Both the position numbers and the translations under genes were made by a program. Below, one piece after another: positions 44,919 through 52,757 of a stretch of 64,000 nt of DNA; within the stretch, counting starts at the first letter, position 1, and each line of letters begins with the position of its first letter. The notes under the pieces are model-generated. The model was given only the letters and a program-made list of their open reading frames with translations, made no database searches and was not told the DNA's origin. The stretch comes from an uncultured Anaeroplasmataceae bacterium. GTDB taxonomy: Bacteria > Bacillota_I > Bacilli_A > Acholeplasmatales > Anaeroplasmataceae. The stretch spans positions 92,115-156,114 of the forward strand of contig CAKQEA010000002.1 in NCBI GenBank assembly GCA_934229785.1, read 5' to 3'.

Positions 44919-46184
44919 TTAAATATTATCAACAACACCAATAAACAAAGCTACACCATAAGAATCAGATAAAACATAACCAAAGCTTTTATTTACAACA
45001 AATTCCTTTAAATTAGAGCTAAAGCTTGATGAATCAGTGGTTGAAAGTGTAACTGCTGCACCTTCTATTCCTTTTTTATTAGCTTTAAAATTCACCATCT
45101 GAATTAAGCTAGATGCATATGCATCATTTTCAAATAGCTTATAATCATTAGATAAATCAAATAATGACTTAACCCCTAGTGTGGATAATTTATCTTTTAA
45201 ATCACCATTATACTTACTTTCAAATTCAGGGAATATTACACGAGTATAGGTTGAATCATCCTTAATATAATTAGAATTATCTAATTTTAACATATTATTA
45301 AGATTATCATTATTCATAATAGTATATAAATCCTTATTATCATTAGGAATTATGAATGTTAATTTTAAATCATTACTCGTTTTTTGATAAACACATGAAT
45401 AATCATCACCAACATAAGCTTCACCTAAAAAACTATTACCAACAAGAAATTTCTTTTTAGTTGTTGTATTATCATAATTTTTAAATTCATAATCATTTTT
45501 TGTATAGCTTAACCCAACCTCATTCCACAAATCAGAAGCATATAAGGAATTAATTAAAGTAAATATTGTGTTCTCACTAAAATTTAAATTAGGATTAATT
45601 AAGCCATTTGTATTATCCGAAATATATTTTGAAATATTTGTTGAAGTATTTTTATTTGAATAATCTACAATAAATGATGAGGCATTAAAGCAATTATATA
45701 AATCATATAAGCACTCATTTTTATATTTAACATTATTAGAAATCCAAATTGAATTAACCAAATTTTCCTTATGATATACCTCTTCATTACTTAGCTTTTC
45801 CTTCATTGACAATCCATATAAAGCCTTTGTATATTTTAAAATATCATTATAATCAATATCTAAAAAATTAATTAACTCATTATACGTATTACCACTAGTT
45901 ATAGTAGATGTCATAGCTAAATTCATATATAAAGACAAAGGTGATATTGCATTAGTATTTTTATCTAAAATATTTGCAGATGATTTTGCTGAAAAACTAT
46001 TTAATTTTTCAATAAATAATTTATAATCATCAGAAGAGATATTATAATCAGCTAATTTTTTATTAACTATATTACAGGAACTATAGACCTTATTAACCTC
46101 AGTAGAATTTACACCACATGAAGATAAAGCAATAAGACCAATTAAGGAACTACTAAAAACTAATTTTTTTAAATTGTATTTCAT
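44919..46184 (-). CDS. Serpin, membrane-anchored lipoprotein
   Basis: 421 residues. Signal peptide with lipobox IALSSC (Cys near 23), then a serpin fold: NAISPLSLYMNLAM near the helix B/C region, FTLINSLYASDLW, and the hinge of the reactive-centre loop KGIEGAAVTLSTTDSS near 380-395, followed by NKSFGYVLSD and LFIGVV at the C-terminus. The small-residue hinge is the feature of inhibitory serpins that insert their loop. It lies 29 bases after a secreted papain-like protease gene in one operon, suggesting a protease-inhibitor pair. The target could equally be a host or competitor protease. Confidence 0.88.
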   Translation of the reverse strand: MKYNLKKLVFSSSLIGLIALSSCGVNSTEVNKVYSSCNIVNKKLADYNISSDDYKLFIEKLNSFSAKSSANILDKNTNAISPLSLYMNLAMTSTITSGNTYNELINFLDIDYNDILKYTKALYGLSMKEKLSNEEVYHKENLVNSIWISNNVKYKNECLYDLYNCFNASSFIVDYSNKNTSTNISKYISDNTNGLINPNLNFSENTIFTLINSLYASDLWNEVGLSYTKNDYEFKNYDNTTTKKKFLVGNSFLGEAYVGDDYSCVYQKTSNDLKLTFIIPNDNKDLYTIMNNDNLNNMLKLDNSNYIKDDSTYTRVIFPEFESKYNGDLKDKLSTLGVKSLFDLSNDYKLFENDAYASSLIQMVNFKANKKGIEGAAVTLSTTDSSSFSSNLKEFVVNKSFGYVLSDSYGVALFIGVVDNI

Positions 46185-46213
46185 AAAAATACCCCCAATT
46201 TTTTATAATAAAA

Positions 46214-47089
46214 TCATTCAATATATGTTACAGCATCAAGAAAATCTACATCAATAAATGAATAATTTGTATAATATTGTGAATTAATATTACCATATTT
46301 TACATCACTCCATCCAGTGTTTATAACTGCAAAATTCCATGTCGATGTATCATAATATGTTTCACCATGATCAGTATATTCATAATCTATCTTAGCTGTA
46401 ATATATCCTGAAATAACTACTGCATGACTAGAACTATCTCCAGTAATATGACCTATTAATGGCATAGTTTCTTTATATGAATTAGAAATCAACGAAAATA
46501 AATTCTTAGTAGAATATTTTGCACTGTAGTAAATATTATTTCTTATAAAAAAAGTATTTAAAGAAGCGAAACATAAATTTCTTGAAGCTCCAGAGCCTTC
46601 CCATCCATTCGAAATATAAGCATCAACAACTTCATAAAAAACAGTATTTATGTTAGTTGATGAACTATTCAATCTAGGATAATAACTAATTTTATTACTA
46701 TAAGTCATATATTGTAATAGCATCGCAACAGCTGTTGGTTGACAAATACCACCATTTTGTCCTAAATTATCTTTTTTATCTATAACTTTATCTCCATTTA
46801 AATCAAATCGATTATTACCGAGATTATTATAATAATTTTTTAAAGTTGTTTGGGAAGAATTTAAAACATCAATTGGATCATTTTCAATTAAACTATATGA
46901 ATAAGAATCATAAACATCAAAATACGAATTAATAAATTGATCTAAATCATCTAAATCGTTCAAAATTTTTTCATTAACTTCTAACTCATCATTATCTAAT
47001 ATATTATATTTAATGTCACTTATAAAAATTCCGAAAAACATTAAAACAGAACAAAAAGCAAATAAAACTAATTTACAACTTTTTTTCAT
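46214..47089 (-). CDS. Secreted papain-like cysteine peptidase with dockerin-like Ca loop
   Basis: 291 residues with an N-terminal signal peptide (LVLFAFCSVLMFFGIFIS). Catalytic features of a papain-type fold: oxyanion Gln and Cys in GQNGGICQPTAVAMLL near 110-126, His in SSSHAVVISGY and Asn in INTGWSD. Just before, RFDLNGDKVIDKKDN resembles one dockerin/EF-hand calcium loop; one copy only, so cohesin docking is uncertain. It is the first gene of an operon with a serpin. Its promoter contains a 15-base homopolymer. Confidence 0.8.
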   Translation of the reverse strand: MKKSCKLVLFAFCSVLMFFGIFISDIKYNILDNDELEVNEKILNDLDDLDQFINSYFDVYDSYSYSLIENDPIDVLNSSQTTLKNYYNNLGNNRFDLNGDKVIDKKDNLGQNGGICQPTAVAMLLQYMTYSNKISYYPRLNSSSTNINTVFYEVVDAYISNGWEGSGASRNLCFASLNTFFIRNNIYYSAKYSTKNLFSLISNSYKETMPLIGHITGDSSSHAVVISGYITAKIDYEYTDHGETYYDTSTWNFAVINTGWSDVKYGNINSQYYTNYSFIDVDFLDAVTYIE

Positions 47090-47168
47090 ACTAAACTACA
47101 TAGTATTATTACTAAAAATAATACAATCTCCTTATATTTATTTTTTTAATAAAGCTTTACTTGCTTTT

Positions 47169-47197
47169 ATTATAATACGAAAAAAAAAAAAAAACAA
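47169..47197 (-). promoter_or_regulatory. Promoter of the peptidase-serpin operon with T15 spacer
   Basis: -10 TATAAT at 47169-47174. A run of 15 T on the minus strand (47180-47194) fills most of the spacer; with TTGTTT as a weak -35 the present spacing is exactly 17 bases. Confidence 0.55.
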
Positions 47198-47218
47198 CTG
47201 TTATTACGAATTACTCTA

Positions 47219-47249
47219 TAGTTGATTTGTTAGTTGATTTTAGTTGATT
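47219..47249 (-). repeat. Three direct repeats AATCAACTA upstream of the peptidase promoter
   Basis: Copies at 47219-47227, 47231-47239 and 47241-47249, spaced 12 and 10 bases, i.e. about one helical turn. They lie about 20 bases upstream of the -35, the usual place for an activator. Confidence 0.55.
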
Positions 47250-47375
47250 AAAGCTTTAGATACATAAAAGCATACTATTTTTTTTGAATAATTTTTATAA
47301 AGCATTACATGATAATACACTAACAAATACTTGTTTTTACCATCATTATAGCTCTTCAATTTATTTTATCGCAAG

Positions 47376-47401
47376 GAAAAATCCAATGGATTTCCATTGG
47401 A
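47376..47401 (-). terminator. Terminator of the heavy-metal ATPase gene
   Basis: TCCAATGGA and TCCATTGGA form a 9-bp perfect stem with a 2-base loop, followed by TTTTTCC on the minus strand. Confidence 0.8.
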
Positions 47402-47402
47402 C

Positions 47403-49358
47403 TTACTTAACCTTTATATTAGCACGCATAGCATTTAAAATGGCAATAACAGCTACACCAACATCTCCAAAAACAGCAAACCACATATTAGTGATTCCAA
47501 GAGCTGACAATATTAATATTAATACCTTGACTACTAATGCAAATATAATATTTTCATAGACAATTCTCATTGTTTTTTTAGCTATTTTTTTAGCAATACC
47601 TATGCTTTTTAAATCATCATGCATTAGTACAATATCTGAAGCCTCAATTGCTGCATCTGAACCAACTCCACCCATAGCAATACCAATATCAGATTTCATC
47701 AAAACTGGAGCATCATTAATACCATCACCAACAAAGCATAATACATCATTTTCCTTTTTATTTTTTAATAAAACGTCTACCTCTTCAACTTTATTTTGAG
47801 GAAGTAAAGATGCCTTATAATCCGTTAAACCTAAGGTTTGAGCAACATTTGCAGCAATACGTTCGTTATCACCTGTAAGCATAACTGTCTTTGAATTAAT
47901 AGAATTCAAATAGCTAATTGCATCTTTTGCATCATCCTTTATTTCATCAGCAATAACAATATAACCTATAAATTGATTATTAACAGCAACATATACAATT
48001 GAACCAATTCCATTTGATTTAGTATAGGTAATATTATACAAATCCATCAGCTTTTCATTTCCACATAGTATAACATTATCACCTATTGCCTTAATTCCTT
48101 TACCAGAAATATCCTCTATTTTATACATTTTTTTTATTTCTTTTCCATAGGCATTTTTTATTGATATTGCAATTGGGTGATTGCTCATACCTTCAGCAAT
48201 GGCTGCATAATAAAGAATTTCTTCCTTTTTTTCATTAGGATAAATTTCTTTTACAGCAAAATTCCCCTTAGTTAAAGTACCAGTTTTATCAAAAACAAAA
48301 ATGTTTGCATTATTAAACTTCTCTAAATATGATGAGCCCTTAATTAATATGCCATTATTTGAGGCACCACCAATTCCAGCAAAAAATGATAAAGGAACTG
48401 AAATAACCAAAGCACAAGGGCAAGATACAACTAAAAAGCTTAATGCACGATAAATCCAATCAGAAAATGTATGCCAATTACCATTAATAACACCTATAAA
48501 TAAAGGTGGTAAAATAGCAAGAGCTAAAGCCAAAAATACAACAAATGGTGTGTATATGCGAGAAAATTTTGTAATAAAGTTTTCTGATTTTGATTTTTGA
48601 GATGAAGCATTTTCAACTAAATCTAATATTTTGCTAACTGTAGAATTACCAAATTCTTTTAAAACCTTAATTTCAATTGTACCATTTAAATTGACACTAC
48701 CAGATATTACATTAGATCCAACACCAACATCCAAAGGTAATGATTCTCCTGTTAATGCCTTAGTATCTAGTGAGGCACTACCAGATATTACCTCACCATC
48801 AAGTGGAATTTTTTCACCTGGTTTAACTAATATTACATCATTTATTTTGCAAATCTCAGGATCTACAACCTCATAGCTACCATCTTCATGTTTTAAATTT
48901 GCATAATCAGGTCTAATATCCATTAAGCTAGATATAGATTTTCTTGACTTACCAACAGCATAGCTTTGAAACCATTCACCAACCTGATAAAACAACAAAA
49001 CAGCACAAGCCTCATCAAAGCCTTCAGGCTTATGTTCAACTATACCAGTATAAATTCCTAAACCAAAGGCTCCAATTGTCGCAATACACATTAAGAAATT
49101 CTCATCAAAAACTTGACCGTGACTAATATTAACAATTGCTTTTTTTAATACATCATGACCTATATAAAGATAAACTATAAAGAATAGGGCAAATGGTAAT
49201 AACCAGCCATATTTTTCATTTGGTATTAAAGATGCAATTCCATATTCAAATTTATTATTAAAACATTTTTCTAATATTAAATTTAAAAGCATTAAAACTA
49301 TAAAAATACTTAAAGCAATAATTATTCTTTTTAAATTTTTCTTTTGTTTTTTTGTCAT
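47403..49358 (-). CDS. Zn/Cd/Pb-transporting P1B-type ATPase
   Basis: 651 residues. P1B features: CPC ion motif in VVSCPCALVISVP near 311-315, TGES in LTGESLPLD, DKTGT near 358 and GDGIND near 545. It has no N-terminal metal-binding domain; that function is provided by the separate 69-residue HMA protein encoded upstream. P1B-2 pumps export Zn2+, Cd2+ or Pb2+. The C-terminal helices end ILNAMRANIKVK. Its own promoter contains a 22-bp dyad matching that of the sensor gene. Confidence 0.9.
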   Translation of the reverse strand: MTKKQKKNLKRIIIALSIFIVLMLLNLILEKCFNNKFEYGIASLIPNEKYGWLLPFALFFIVYLYIGHDVLKKAIVNISHGQVFDENFLMCIATIGAFGLGIYTGIVEHKPEGFDEACAVLLFYQVGEWFQSYAVGKSRKSISSLMDIRPDYANLKHEDGSYEVVDPEICKINDVILVKPGEKIPLDGEVISGSASLDTKALTGESLPLDVGVGSNVISGSVNLNGTIEIKVLKEFGNSTVSKILDLVENASSQKSKSENFITKFSRIYTPFVVFLALALAILPPLFIGVINGNWHTFSDWIYRALSFLVVSCPCALVISVPLSFFAGIGGASNNGILIKGSSYLEKFNNANIFVFDKTGTLTKGNFAVKEIYPNEKKEEILYYAAIAEGMSNHPIAISIKNAYGKEIKKMYKIEDISGKGIKAIGDNVILCGNEKLMDLYNITYTKSNGIGSIVYVAVNNQFIGYIVIADEIKDDAKDAISYLNSINSKTVMLTGDNERIAANVAQTLGLTDYKASLLPQNKVEEVDVLLKNKKENDVLCFVGDGINDAPVLMKSDIGIAMGGVGSDAAIEASDIVLMHDDLKSIGIAKKIAKKTMRIVYENIIFALVVKVLILILSALGITNMWFAVFGDVGVAVIAILNAMRANIKVK

Positions 49359-49371
49359 AACTTTCTCCTTT

Positions 49372-49393
49372 TAGTTGAATAGATATTCAACTA
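49372..49393 (-). promoter_or_regulatory. Metal-sensor operator at the ATPase promoter
   Basis: Perfect 10-base arms TAGTTGAATA and TATTCAACTA around GA, lying between the -10 box (TATAAT near 49405) and the RBS. Confidence 0.78.
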
Positions 49394-49409
49394 TTAAATA
49401 AAATAATTA

Positions 49410-49427
49410 TAGTACATCACTGTACTA
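49410..49427. promoter_or_regulatory. Palindrome overlapping the ATPase promoter
   Basis: TAGTACA and TGTACTA are perfect 7-base arms around TCAC, next to the -10 box. Possible second regulator site. Confidence 0.4.
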
Positions 49428-49433
49428 CTAGCT

Positions 49434-49476
49434 TAATATAATACCATAGTAGCAAACGCACTATGATATTATATTA
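49434..49476 (-). other. Strong hairpin between the HMA and ATPase genes
   Basis: Arms around CATAGT/ACTATG extend to about 15 paired bases (one mismatch). There is no T tract, so it may protect or process the mRNA rather than end it. Confidence 0.45.
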
Positions 49477-49493
49477 ACATTTTTTCAATTTAA

Positions 49494-49703
49494 TTATTCT
49501 ACAATCTCAAAATCAGGCTCAACCTTTTTACAAGCCTTTAAAACAGCCTTCATTACAGAATCAACATCTTCTGCCTCAATAGTCATTTTTTGAGTCATAA
49601 AATTAATTTGGCAGTTATCAACACCAGCCACCTTCTTAGCTGCATCCTCACATTTTTGAGCACAAATAGCACAATCAACTTCAATCTTAAAAACCTTTTT
49701 CAT
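49494..49703 (-). CDS. HMA-domain metallochaperone
   Basis: 69 residues from the ATG at 49703, 9 bases after AGGAGG; an ATG at 49709 is an alternative. Single ferredoxin-like HMA domain, but the metal loop reads DCAICAQKCEDA, with C-x2-C-x3-C instead of the usual GMxCxxC, so an additional Cys is available. It would carry a soft metal to the P1B ATPase that lacks its own HMA. Its start overlaps the sensor gene region closely, indicating one transcript. Confidence 0.82.
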   Translation of the reverse strand: MKKVFKIEVDCAICAQKCEDAAKKVAGVDNCQINFMTQKMTIEAEDVDSVMKAVLKACKKVEPDFEIVE

Positions 49704-49716
49704 TTTCATTCTCCTC

Positions 49717-50031
49717 CTATTTTTCATCTACATGCTCTAAAGCACACTTAAAAATTAATGAAACATGCTCATCATCTAAGGAATAGAAAACTTCCTTTCC
49801 AACCTTACGTGACTTAACTAAGTGAGCATCTCTTAGTATTTTTAATTGGTGAGATACGGCAGACTTATTCATATTAACACACTCACAAATGTCATTAACA
49901 CAAAGCTCATCATTTTCAATTGTATATAAAATCCTAGCTCTTGTCATATCACCTAAAACCTTAAATAGATTTGTTAAATCCTCTAAGCGTTCTTCACTTG
50001 GCATTTCGCTTTTTACAATTTCAAGATTCAT
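49717..50031 (-). CDS. ArsR/SmtB-family zinc-type sensor
   Basis: 104-residue winged-helix repressor: ELCVNDICECVNMNKSAVSH, then QLKILRDAHLVKSRKVGKEV. The last helix reads DDEHVSLIFKCALEHVDE, which reproduces the spacing of the SmtB/CzrA alpha-5 zinc site (Asp, His two later, His eleven later, Glu three later). The ELCVCDL cysteine of CadC/ArsR is replaced by Asn, so the alpha-3 site is absent. It should release DNA on binding Zn2+. Dyads containing TAGTTGA/TCAACTA lie at its own promoter and that of the ATPase. Confidence 0.9.
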   Translation of the reverse strand: MNLEIVKSEMPSEERLEDLTNLFKVLGDMTRARILYTIENDELCVNDICECVNMNKSAVSHQLKILRDAHLVKSRKVGKEVFYSLDDEHVSLIFKCALEHVDEK

Positions 50032-50062
50032 TATCTCACCACCTATAATAATATACTACCAT

Positions 50063-50092
50063 TAGTTGAACAGTTTGTCAACTATTCAACTA
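50063..50092 (-). promoter_or_regulatory. Metal-sensor operator at the arsR-type promoter
   Basis: TAGTTGA and TCAACTA arms 8 bases apart (50063-50084) plus a further TTCAACTA half-site to 50092. The element overlaps the -35 TTGACA; TAGTAT 17 bases on is the -10. Confidence 0.72.
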
Positions 50093-50111
50093 TTTTTTTT
50101 AATTTTTTTAT

Positions 50112-50152
50112 AAAAAAACAATTGAATTAAAATTATAACTCAATTGTTTTTA
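50112..50152 (-). terminator. Terminator of the DUF975 gene
   Basis: CAATTGA and TCAATTG flank a 15-base loop, followed by TTTTTTT on the minus strand. Confidence 0.7.
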
Positions 50153-50175
50153 AATATTCAAATTGCATATTTGTA

Positions 50176-50796
50176 TTATTCAATTGTCTCTACTTGTTCT
50201 ACTTTTTGGTCTTTACCAGTGATATGTAAATAAAATGCATATTTAGCTGCAGCCATTTTTGGCTGAACCCATAATGATAAAATACCTAAAGTAAAAGTAC
50301 AAAGAATTAGCCAACCAATATAGCTAAGCTCTAAACAGAATAGCTCCCACTTATGTCCATCCATTATTTCACGGCTTTTAGTAATTGCATCATTTGCTGA
50401 AATACCTTCTTCGTCATCTAAAATATAGAATGCCATTGCATATGAATATGACTTAACAATACCTGGAATAACGAACAACAATGACCATAAGAATTGAAAA
50501 ATACCTTGTAATAACATAAGAACAAAGGCATCACCAAATCTATGAAATCCATCAAACATTCTTTGATATGAAGGCACATCACTATGAAACAAATCTTTTG
50601 TAACATAAACTAAGCCCAAAGCTAAAGGTCCTGTAATAAGTATTGCTGCAATTGCACCTACTCCAATATAAGATGTTCCACCTAAAAGTAGAATAATCAA
50701 AAAATAAATTAAATAAATTACAGCTAAATTACCTGAAGCCGGTGAGCATTTTTCCTCTGCAATTCTTCTGTAGTCCTTTGCATAATATCTTTCCAT
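50176..50796 (-). CDS. DUF975 family membrane protein
   Basis: 206 residues with four or five membrane helices. Typical DUF975 features are an N-terminal soluble segment (YYAKDYRRIAEEK), GPLALGLVYVTKDLF, FQFLWSLLFVIPGIVKSYSYAM and a C-terminal YAFYLHITG. The family is widespread in Bacillota; no function is established. It is a single gene with a terminator, with no partner visible. Confidence 0.85.
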   Translation of the reverse strand: MERYYAKDYRRIAEEKCSPASGNLAVIYLIYFLIILLLGGTSYIGVGAIAAILITGPLALGLVYVTKDLFHSDVPSYQRMFDGFHRFGDAFVLMLLQGIFQFLWSLLFVIPGIVKSYSYAMAFYILDDEEGISANDAITKSREIMDGHKWELFCLELSYIGWLILCTFTLGILSLWVQPKMAAAKYAFYLHITGKDQKVEQVETIE

Positions 50797-50886
50797 ATTT
50801 ATTTTCTCCCCCTTTTGTATAAATTATATAACACATCGACACAATTGTAAATTATTGTTTTGCAGAAATAGATTTAAAAGGAAAAT

Positions 50887-52203
50887 CTATATAAACATTA
50901 TATAATATATTGGCAAATATATTATTTTATCTCTTTTCTTTATTGTTCTTTCATTTGAAAAAACATATCCAAATTTTATTTTATATTCAACATTGTTTGT
51001 AAATGAACTAATTGCACTGTGAATTTGATAATCCTTTCCTGATTTAATCTCAATCGGTAAAACAGATAGATTTTCATAGTCATCAATTAAATAATCAACT
51101 TCACCTTTTTTACGATTATCATAGTAAAAAAGCTTATGACCATGGGCAATCAACTCGCTTGCAGCAACACATTCATACACAGAACCCAAATTAATACTTC
51201 GTTCATTATCTAAAATAGCTTTAACATTGTTTTTATACAAAATATTAGTTAAAATTCCAACATCATTCAAATATAATTTAAGTAAATTTTTAGATGCAGT
51301 TTCAACAAGAGGAAACTTTGGATTAGATATGGCCTGTACATTTAATGAAATTCCCGAGCTTATCAAATAGTCAAATTCATCTGCGTAATCATTAAATGTT
51401 TTCCCTTTTTTATTTTCAATTTCTTTAACAACAATACGCTTTTTTTTATTTTCCATATTAGATGGTACAAGATCATAAATTCGTTTTATCTTAAGTTTAT
51501 TTTGTAAGTCATACTTTGCTGCATCAGCTGCATAATATTCATGAATCTCAGTTTGTATTTCTCTAACTAATTGAACATTTTTTTTCGACAAAAAACTATT
51601 TACAACATCTGGTAGTCCACCAACAATTAAATATTTTTTAAACAAATCCATAACTTTATTATGAGTTATTTCATCTAAGCATTCATAATTTAAAAACTTA
51701 TTTCTTATTGTATTAATTCCAAACTCATTAAAGCCATTAGCATATAAAAACTCTTCAAAATCTAAAGGAAACATTCTCACTTTTCTAATACTTCCTATAG
51801 GGATGGATGGGGTTTGAGCTAAAGTTACTCCAAGTAAAGATCCACTAGCAATATATGCAAAACGATTATCATCGGCAAGAAATTTTAATAATGTTAATAA
51901 TTTTGGATACTCTTGGATTTCATCAATAAAAACTAATGTATCCTCTCTTTTTCCCATTTGAGAGCCAAATAAAATACTTAATCTAAAATAAAAATCATCA
52001 ATTGAGGCAACATTAGCAAAATTTTTAGCGCCAAGAGAATCCTCTACCATATTGATTTCAATAAAATTTTTAAACATCTTTTTCCCAACATACCTTACAA
52101 TATATGTCTTCCCAATTTGACGAGCACCATCGATTAATAAAACTTTAGATGAATTTGATTTAAAATGTTCTTCAATAACTTTTTCAATTTTTCTTTTAAG
52201 CAT
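50887..52203 (-). CDS. AAA+ ATPase with DUF4143 domain
   Basis: 438 residues. N-terminal AAA domain: LLIDGARQIGKTYIVRYV (Walker A), VFIDEIQEYPKLL (Walker B) and a YIASGSLLGV sensor. DUF4143 covers about 200-370. The C-terminus has a PD-(D/E)XK-like core, GEVDYLIDDY and LPIEIKSGKDY, close to the family consensus, so nuclease-type chemistry is possible. Such genes occur in many gut bacteria in numerous copies with unclear function, perhaps in conflict or mobility. An IS-broken relative lies at 5.5 kb. Its promoter has tandem 33-bp repeats. Confidence 0.87.
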   Translation of the reverse strand: MLKRKIEKVIEEHFKSNSSKVLLIDGARQIGKTYIVRYVGKKMFKNFIEINMVEDSLGAKNFANVASIDDFYFRLSILFGSQMGKREDTLVFIDEIQEYPKLLTLLKFLADDNRFAYIASGSLLGVTLAQTPSIPIGSIRKVRMFPLDFEEFLYANGFNEFGINTIRNKFLNYECLDEITHNKVMDLFKKYLIVGGLPDVVNSFLSKKNVQLVREIQTEIHEYYAADAAKYDLQNKLKIKRIYDLVPSNMENKKKRIVVKEIENKKGKTFNDYADEFDYLISSGISLNVQAISNPKFPLVETASKNLLKLYLNDVGILTNILYKNNVKAILDNERSINLGSVYECVAASELIAHGHKLFYYDNRKKGEVDYLIDDYENLSVLPIEIKSGKDYQIHSAISSFTNNVEYKIKFGYVFSNERTIKKRDKIIYLPIYYIMFI

Positions 52204-52221
52204 AGTTTTACCACCATTCTA

Positions 52222-52305
52222 ACTTTTCAATATATTTATATACCATTTTTTATGACTTTTCAATATATTTACAGGTCATTTTTTATGACTTTTCAACATT
52301 TCGAG
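52222..52305 (-). repeat. 33-bp tandem repeat, 2.5 copies, over the DUF4143 promoter
   Basis: Units begin at 52222, 52255 and 52288 with ACTTTTCAA; the first two contain CATTTTTTATG. On the minus strand each unit supplies TTGAAA, and the first unit has TATAAA 17 bases away, so the promoter has been tandemly duplicated. Confidence 0.75.
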
Positions 52306-52370
52306 TACTAACCATTACATTATATATAATATATAGGGGTTTTGTAGTTACAATAAACACTTTAATCAAA

Positions 52371-52405
52371 AGAAAAAAGCTTAATCATAAGAAAATTAAG
52401 CCTTT
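52371..52405 (-). terminator. Terminator of the asnB-gerW operon
   Basis: GGCTTAAT and ATTAAGCT pair with a 9-base loop, followed by TTTTTC on the minus strand. Confidence 0.75.
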
Positions 52406-52424
52406 AAAAAAATCACTTTATACA

Positions 52425-52757
52425 TTACATTATTTTCATATTCTTTAAAATTGCATTTACATCAATTCCATTTAAAATATTTGGAATAGAATCAATAATA
52501 CTATCATGCTCCTTAAATTCCTCTAAATTGATTAGCTCAACATTACCATTGTATGACTTAATCAAACAAATTGGTGTAACATTTATACTTCCTGATCCAC
52601 CATCTCCATTTGTGCTTTTGATGTCAGTTTTTAAGTTTAAAAAAGATATTTTAACCTTATAAACAGGGATAATGAATAAATTATCAGTTATAGTTTCCTT
52701 AGCACCTAAAACTAACCTTCCCTCTAATATTTTATTAATAAAATCTAGGCTTTCCAT
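52425..52757 (-). CDS. GerW/YtfJ-family sporulation protein
   Basis: 110 residues matching the GerW/YtfJ family: GAKETITDNLFIIPVYKVKI, then NGDGGSGSINVTPICLIK, comparable with the family's GGGSGGGVSITPIAF core. In Bacillus it is a spore protein linked to germination. It is slightly shorter than Bacillus YtfJ, and the Gly-rich loop is reduced. Its ATG shares one base with the asnB stop (TAATG), an unusual pairing with asparagine synthase. It is the second sporulation-type gene in the window. Confidence 0.82.
   Translation of the reverse strand: MESLDFINKILEGRLVLGAKETITDNLFIIPVYKVKISFLNLKTDIKSTNGDGGSGSINVTPICLIKSYNGNVELINLEEFKEHDSIIDSIPNILNGIDVNAILKNMKIM

Larger units (their letters stand above)
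47090..47402. other. Peptidase promoter region and zntA-like terminator
   Basis: No gene. It holds the promoter at 47169-47197, three direct repeats at 47219-47249, and a terminator at 47376-47401. Confidence 0.6.

Noticed and set aside
44919-47089. Toxin-antitoxin pair for the peptidase and serpin
   Set aside because: Both proteins carry export signals and are long; a secreted protease-inhibitor relation fits better.
47219-47249. Third metal-sensor operator
   Set aside because: The TAGTTGATT copies are direct, not inverted, and sit before the peptidase operon rather than a metal gene.
52222-52305. Possible CRISPR array
   Set aside because: The 33-bp units are contiguous with no unique spacers, and there are no cas genes.
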